In this document: positions 58,440 through 64,000 of the stretch, in pieces
Position numbering within the stretch: the first letter of the stretch is position 1
Layout: each line of letters starts with the position of its first letter
From: Acheta domesticus
Taxonomy: Eukaryota; Arthropoda; Insecta; Orthoptera; Gryllidae
Assembly (NCBI GenBank): GCA_031308135.1
Contig: JAHLJT010000631.1
Coordinates: 171,733,612-171,797,611, forward strand
DNA length: 64,000 nt
Direction: 5' to 3'
Translations under genes and position numbers: made by a program
Notes under the pieces: model-generated
What the model was told of the DNA's origin: nothing
Databases searched by the model: none
Seen by the model: the letters and a program-made list of their open reading frames with translations, nothing else

Positions 58440-59040
58440 AATGTTCAAATTGCGCGTCACCGCCACCTCCTTCCCCACGTCGCTCACAGAGAGCGCCACC
58501 GCCACCTCCTCCTCTCCTTCCCCACGTCGCTCACAGAGCCCGCCACCGCGCTTATCAACATCCTGCTGCTGCTGCTGCGCTATCAACAACTACATCCGGG
58601 GGGCGCCCCAGCCCGCGACGACGACGACGACGACGCACCCCGCGCGCGTACTATCAGTACTCCCAACCAGCTCCCCTCGGGATGTCGCCGTAACTCAGAG
58701 CCAGAGGGCTGGGTAACCCCCCCCTCCCTCGGGCACAGAGGAAACGGGGCTCGGTCTGGTTCGAATCCGCCTCGGCCGGCGCATTTTTGAAGCACACCCG
58801 ACACCCACCACCACCACCACCACCCACCTGACCTCACCCACACACACACACACACTTACACACTTCGCCACCAGAGCGCGAGCAACCACACCCCCCCCCC
58901 ATGCGGGACCTGGACCAGGAAGTGACCCGCTGATAAGCCACTTCGGGGCCCCTACCCCAGGACGTGACGTCGCTGCACACGTGACGACACGGACAGGGGA
59001 CCGGACGAGGCCTCTGTTACATCACTTTCTGGTCCAGGGC
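58440..59040. repeat. GC-rich simple and minisatellite-like block
   Basis: It contains two copies of 'ccaccgccacctcct' with 'ccccacgtcgctcacagag', (CTG)n, (CGA)n, (CCA)n and (CA)n runs. GC content is far above its surroundings. ORFs here are artefacts of composition. Confidence 0.7.
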
Positions 59041-59059
59041 CCGTCTATCTCTCTTACTA

Positions 59060-59990
59060 ATGTGAACAAATCGCCGCGAATTGACGACGTGAGAAACAAG
59101 TCAAAAAATTAATGTTTGTAGTTTTTGAAAAAACAAAAGCACATAGCAGTATTTTTTGTCATCTCATAGAGTACATTAGGCACTAGCCTCACCAAAAGTT
59201 TATAGAAATAATTTCGTGCCGTTTTTGAGAAAATGTTGTTTTTGTAATTTTTTTAAAATTGCACATATTGCACGCACTAGTGCGAAAACTAGGAATTTTT
59301 TTTAAAATGTACATGACCTTAATGAAAGAACTCACTACGGAGAACAAATGTTATTTGAAGAAAATATCTCTGTCTTCAATTTTGTAGTTGTAGTTTAATT
59401 TGGTCTGTAATTTTGTAGGTGCCGAAAAAAATTCAAACTTTTGCAATTTTCAAACATTGAGATTTCACCGTGAAATTTGGTCGTATGCCACCGTAATAAG
59501 TGTGTTTTACTCTATTCTTACAACAAATTTTGAGCCGTTTTTGAGAAAATTTAAAAAATGTCCGGGGGATTTCATGTAAAGTACCCCCAAAAATTAATGA
59601 ATGTGTTTCAAAATCTCAGAAATTCGACTCAGGACAAATAGACTGAGGTTTTTTCAATTCCTTAAAAATCGTACACATAGTTTAGGCGCTAGTGGTGTTC
59701 ACATACATCGGACAGACACACAGGCGAGAGAGACGAACGGAAGGACGTTTTGCTTTAAATTGGTTTTTCGGTACCAAGGGCCCACAAAACAGGAATTCTG
59801 GCTATACAACGCGTTCGAGATTTCTTTTCTTAATTTTGCATATGGATTTAGCAACTTTTTTGTTATCACAGTCCGGCAATGATTTTTTTCTGCCGAAAAT
59901 TCGCCGTTTCTTTCGCGCAGCATTACATAACTTTCACTATACTACGTGTATTACTCCGTAAATACGTATTTGTACGGGAAAGTAATAATT
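59060..59990 (+). repeat. long dispersed repeat, unit 3 (end portion)
   Basis: It resumes at 'gacgacgtgagaaacaag' and follows the unit order ('gccgtttttgagaaaatgtt', 'gtccgggggatttcatgtaa', 'cagacacacaggcgagagag') to the terminus 'gtatttgtacgggaaagtaa' at about 59,985. Its start was near 57,845, before the nested insertions. Confidence 0.8.
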
Positions 59991-60158
59991 TGGGACAAGG
60001 TATAAACAAATTCAGCTTAGATATATTTTTTACTTTCTCATTGAAATTCAAATTCAACTAATGACGCTACCAAAGCACATACTTCATTGCAGTGTTTCTA
60101 AATATACTTTTACAAAAAACAGCTAAAGTGTTTTCAACCAGCAAATTTGTTCCGTTCT

Positions 60159-60212
60159 GAGACCCGAAATCAGATCCTCAAAATTAACGTACTTATACCA
60201 CTACGCCACACA
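60159..60212 (-). repeat. tRNA-like (SINE-head-like) sequence 1
   Basis: On the minus strand TGGCGTAGTGG (60,198-60,208) fits a Pol III A box (TRGCNNAGYGG). About 30 nt on, GATTTCGGGTCTC (60,159-60,171) is a weak B box. It could be a tRNA-derived SINE head or a pseudo-tRNA. Confidence 0.4.
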
Positions 60213-60458
60213 AGCACCGTATAGGTTAAAAAGCTGCATGAAAGGAAAACAATTGATTTGATGATTACATACGTTTTCCAAATCCAAGAAAAGAAGTGAA
60301 AAAAGTTGAAAATTCGAAAATTACATACAGACACTTCCAGTTTATTTATCGTGATTATCAATATTTGTGATTCGATTAGCTTCAAATAGTTTTTAATAAA
60401 GTTTCTAGAATTCTTATTTATTTCGTACGACAACTGAGAATTTTGACGAATAATATTC

Positions 60459-60545
60459 GCAGACCAGAACTCAAACCAGCGAAGTCTAGTCTCCGAAGAG
60501 CTGAGTCCGTGCTCCCCATTCAGCGGCCGTGACCACTCTGGCAAT
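60459..60545 (-). repeat. tRNA-like (SINE-head-like) sequence 2
   Basis: On the minus strand GAGTGGTCACGGCCGCTGA precedes GGTTTGAGTTC (60,467-60,477), a near match to a B box. The acceptor stem does not close convincingly, so it is not called as a tRNA gene. Confidence 0.4.
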
Positions 60546-60699
60546 GCATTTACACTTACAAAATAGTAAAAAAGTATAGTGGTTTCATTTCTATTATTAG
60601 GAAGCCGAATATTTCAGAGAATGTAAAAAAATGTCCTTTGGGCGCCCAAAGAAGGTATCTGGGAAGATAATCATTTATAACAGAAAATGTAGTTCAGAC

Positions 60700-61440
60700 T
60701 AAAGAGATTAGAAAACTAAGTTCTGCGAGAAAATCTGTGCCATTCTATAGCAAATTACGCAAAAACTACTTGGTTTTTCAGAAAATTGTACATGACATTT
60801 CTCAAAGAACTAATTTTGAAATCTCTATCTACAATTAATTAATTTTACAAATATTTTTTGAAATTTTCCAAAACCAAGCAATACCCGGAAATAGGACTAG
60901 CGCCATATTTTTACCGCCCTTTATTACATAAATGAAGAAAATTTATAGAAAAAATTTGGAGCAGTTTTTGAGAAACAAAATTTTCGTAAATGTCAAGCGC
61001 AAATCACACAAAAACGACTCATTTTTTCAAAAAAAAATTGTACATGACCTTATTTAAAATGCTCATTTTGTACAACCAACTTTGTCTGAGGCAAAAATCT
61101 ATCTTCAATTTTGCAGTTTTGAAATTGATTTTTGCAATTTTCGAAAAATTAGGGGTAGCAACGAAAACGATACCTACATCAGTTTTATAAACGTCCTTTG
61201 CACTATTCAACAACAAAATTTAATCAAAAAATTTGGAGTCTTTTTTTGAAAACTGAAAATGTCCGACGGGCTTCATGTAAAGTACCCTCAAAATTAAAAA
61301 ATCGGTTTCAAATTCTAGGAGTCTCGACATCAGTGAAAATTATTGAGGAATATCAATTTTGAAGAAAATCGGCTGAACGGTTCAGGCGCTAACGTTGACC
61401 ACAGACGGACAGATAAATGGAGCATTTAATGAGCGACAAC
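60700..61440 (+). repeat. long dispersed repeat, partial unit
   Basis: It contains 'aaaaattgtacatgacctta', 'tttggagcagtttttgagaa', 'cgggcttcatgtaaagtacc' and 'cacagacggacagataa' in family order. At 60,730 'ctgtgccattctatag' is the inverse of the unit start, suggesting a rearranged end. Confidence 0.7.
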
Positions 61441-61489
61441 ATGCCCTTCAATTGATCGTGAAATGTATTCAGAAATAATAATTTTCTGC

Positions 61490-62640
61490 TAAATACGGTA
61501 TCCTATCCAACAAAAGGGAAATTGCTAAACATTCAAAAATTTTGAATCTTCATCCTTTCTTAGACAAGGATGGAATAATTTCTTTATTGCTCCAAGGTGC
61601 AAAACACCAAATTCTCCCTTGAGAACATGCTTTCATTAGAGCCCTCGTTACTATGATTCACCTAAATTATTTACATGGTGGATGTCAATTAACAGTGGTA
61701 ATTGCTAGGCAAAGATATTGGATTCCTTCAATTCGAAGTGATTGTGATTATGAATAGTGTAAATCATTATTGCTTGCCTTGCATTAGATGGCGGGCAAAA
61801 CCACTCTCACAAGGTTTCGAGAATTATACAGTCGAAGCCATGAGAGTTTACCTCAGTAGATTATTGCGGACCATTTCTAACAAAACCAGTCATTGGTAGG
61901 TGCAGGGCTCGTAAATCATGGATTGTGGTATTTGTGTGTCATGCTACAAATACTATTCACCTAGACGTTGTGGAAAATTTAACCACAAAAGAATTTTTAG
62001 CTGCTCTAAAAAGATTCGGGTCTCGAAGGGGCTACCCCAGAATCATTTGTAGTGACAATGCTAAAACATTTGTGAAAGCAAAACGCCAACTGGCTGAATT
62101 ATCAAATATATTCAACACTCATCAGGAGCACTCAGTCCTCAAAACTTTTCTTGCTATACATGGCGTAGAATGGTGATTTTACCCCCCAGCCCCCGGGTTC
62201 ACCATTTCGCAATGGTTTAGCTGAAGCAGCCGTTGGCTCCTTGATACATTATTTGAAACGCTCTCTTGGGCAAAATTGTCTTTCACTCTCTGAATTGCAT
62301 ACCTTAAGCACAGATAGAACACACATTAAACTCATGACCCTTGGCCACTTGCTCAGAGAAGGATACTGAAGCTTTCACAATAATCCCAAATCATTTAATT
62401 TATGGACATTCTTTCAAGTCATTGGCATTTGACCTAGAATCAGAGGTAGTGAATACCCCGTCGTTATCATGTGGGAAAAAGGCAATTACACATTATTTGA
62501 AAATTATGGACCAGAAATTATCTCTCCTCGTTATAAGCTCGCATAAAATAGATATCTGTTTCTACAGTTTTGAAAGAAGGTGATCTAATTCTGATTGAAG
62601 ATTTTCCTCCACCATTGTGAAAAGTTGGAGTGGTCACCAG
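61490..62640 (+). pseudogene. BEL/Pao LTR-retrotransposon integrase region, degenerate
   Basis: Plus-strand frames give the zinc-binding-region-like ALVTMIHLNYLHGGCQLT and QRYWIPSIRSD. They then give the integrase core: NTIHLDVVENLTTKEFLAAL, KRFGSRRGYPRIICSDNAKT (with the HLD and SDN acidic positions), and later a 'PP.PPGSPFRNG' segment. Multiple stops and shifts separate these. Integrases of this family insert retroelement cDNA. No LTRs, RT or gag accompany it. Confidence 0.8.
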
Positions 62641-63245
62641 TGGCGTAGCGTCAGGGTAAGCAGAGTAAGCTGAGCTATCCCTAAGAATCTTGAAGAAGGC
62701 GAGAAATATCGAAATCGCCTTGAAATAGGCGAAACATTTATCATTGGGTTAACTTTTAATAAAACACGATCATTTGAAAAACGTTGATTTTAGGCATTTA
62801 TGGGTTGGTGTCGCGGCAAGTTTGTGAATCACCGTGTAGTATTGTGTTCTGGAAAGATCAAACAGGATCTGATTGATCAGCGTAATTTCATTTCGTAAAT
62901 TGACTGAATAGTTATTCGTGTGTAGGTTACAAGTGAAATGTCGTAGACCTACAACTGCATTTCGCTGTGGCTCATTGACAATGAGCACTCTGAAAACAAT
63001 TAAAACACATTTACGTAATTCTAAGTCAAATAAAATACTTTTTCAACTCGGATACTATTTTAATAGAAAAGAAACTTTCTAGTAAGTGTTCGCAAATGTT
63101 TAAAGAAAGAGTTGATTTTTTTCTGAAGAAAACCAGACATTTAGAATTGATTTACAAAAGAAAAAAACTGTCAAGGAATTCAAATGACCGCAAACTCTTG
63201 AAAACAAGTAGTATACATCAATTATAAATAAGCAGTTTCATTTAC
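62638..63245. other. no gene; hAT-like terminus at the left edge
   Basis: 'cagtggcgtagcgtcagggt' (62,638) is a common hAT-type end. A pair of 'ttgaagaaggcga / cgccttgaaataggcga' inverted pieces follows. The opposite terminus was not found. The remainder is AT-rich. Confidence 0.4.
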
Positions 63246-63778
63246 TGTTATGTCGCGCTGCGCATAACTTTGTGGCGCGCTAACATCGAGACAGCGCGCC
63301 CTGACGGGAGCCGGCGGCGGCAGCAACTAGTTACGGCCACGGTTCGCCAGGCTCGAGGCAGGGAGCGAGTCTCGCCGCCGGACGCCGGCCCTTTAAAGGG
63401 AGCCGGCAGGCAGTTCCGGGAGGGTAGCAGAAGTGGCAGAGTTCAGTTCGTAGTGTAAGTACGTTCGGTGAGAGTTGAAGAGTCGTCACGCGATAACAAG
63501 CGGTCATTCAGGACGCGTAGTCGGTCTGGTGATATAGCTTATCACGGTGACGAGAATGTCGAGTCTCATCGAGTTGAGTAGTGTAGTGAGTCAAGAGACG
63601 GTAGTAAGTTCAGTGACAGTGACACTCGGAATTCATCCAGGGTCAGTGTAAGAGCTGCGTTATCAGCCGTCAGCTTATCACAACCGAGAAAATAGACTAC
63701 AGTCTACATACAGCATCAACTGTAAGTACAATATCCACCCAAGCACAGGGTGACCTCCCTGGGATTCAAAATTCTCCC
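63246..63778 (+). promoter_or_regulatory. GC-rich leader upstream of the open coding start
   Basis: The stretch is CpG-rich, unlike the AT-rich DNA to its left. It contains 'ccctttaaaggg', and a strong donor-like 'caact|gtaagtac' at 63,721/63,722. It could be the promoter and 5' UTR of a gene, or the LTR or leader of a retroelement continuing past the window. Confidence 0.35.
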
Positions 63779-64000
63779 ATGGCTGCTCCGACTCCATCGG
63801 AGCAACACATGGAAGAATCTGCAGCGCAGAGAAGACCTACTTCACCCAGAAAGACTTCAATAACAATTAGTAGGAAATTATTAAAAAAATCATACACCAT
63901 CGGTAATCAGTCTCCCTCAAGAGAAATCAGAAAAGATAAACATCGTTCAAAGAGATACCATGAAAAAATAGAAGAGTTATTTGGACATTCATTAGATACT
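63779..64000 (+). CDS. start of an unidentified coding region, open at window end
   Basis: An uninterrupted frame of 74 codons from the ATG at 63,779-63,781 runs off the window. It begins MAAPTPSEQHMEESAAQRRP and is basic and Ser/Lys-rich, ending KIEELFGHSLDT. The leader is GC-rich with a donor-like site. The composition could suit a retroelement gag N-terminus or a host nuclear protein. No family is recognised. Confidence 0.4.
   Translation, partial: MAAPTPSEQHMEESAAQRRPTSPRKTSITISRKLLKKSYTIGNQSPSREIRKDKHRSKRYHEKIEELFGHSLDT

Noticed and set aside
60459..60545. Functional tRNA gene
   Set aside because: No closing acceptor stem or clear anticodon loop could be drawn by eye; kept only as tRNA-like.

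Overview
The window is eukaryotic nuclear DNA, most likely from an arthropod and probably an insect with a large, AT-rich, repeat-laden genome. It has spliced genes with GT-AG introns, long introns, BEL/Pao, Tc1, hAT-like and R4/Dong-like elements, and decayed transposon remnants. There is no bacterial-type gene organisation. Most short ORFs are noise in AT-rich or repetitive DNA.

The one host gene I can reconstruct lies on the minus strand at 8,758-32,935. It encodes a DEAD-box RNA helicase of the DDX5/DDX17 (p68, insect Rm62-like) family in 12 coding exons. It has an Arg-Asp/Arg-Ser-rich N-terminus, all core helicase motifs, and a long Arg/Ser- then Gln/Pro-rich tail. Exon phases agree throughout except for one extra base in the exon carrying motif VI. 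Intron 2 (16.3 kb) holds a satellite of about 37 monomers of about 235 bp (15.85-24.9 kb), with decayed monomers on its far side. Intron 10 holds a GC-rich minisatellite-like block. Directly downstream, a second gene of the same family begins in tandem: its N-terminal coding exon is at 6,485-6,685 and the rest lies beyond position 1.

From about 33.9 kb to the end the DNA is almost entirely mobile. At 34.56-39.05 kb (minus) there is a 5'-truncated non-LTR retrotransposon with a restriction-like endonuclease, broken by a TIR element, a hAT end fragment and a 253-bp palindromic MITE. At 39.2-45.5 kb there are a Tc1 fragment, two more palindromic MITEs, a hAT MITE with target duplication, and a palindromic (CT)n/(GA)n microsatellite. 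At 45.7-51.4 kb three endonuclease-type retroelements lie head-to-tail, each separated by AAT-microsatellite sequence. The last is a near full-length copy with Myb-like, RT, CCHC and endonuclease regions in broken frames. At 52-61.4 kb there are several copies of a long non-coding repeat built from roughly 0.3-kb subrepeats, with other sequences nested inside, including a fibre-like coding remnant. The window ends with tRNA-like/SINE-like sequences, a decayed BEL/Pao integrase region, and the open start of an unidentified coding region at 63,779.

No operon-like or defence-like system is visible. The most unusual structures are the serial microsatellite-targeted retroelement insertions, a homopolymer frameshift shared by two retroelement copies, the intronic higher-order satellite, and the tandem helicase pair. 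All coordinates were read by eye; splice sites come from consensus and frame continuity, not transcripts.
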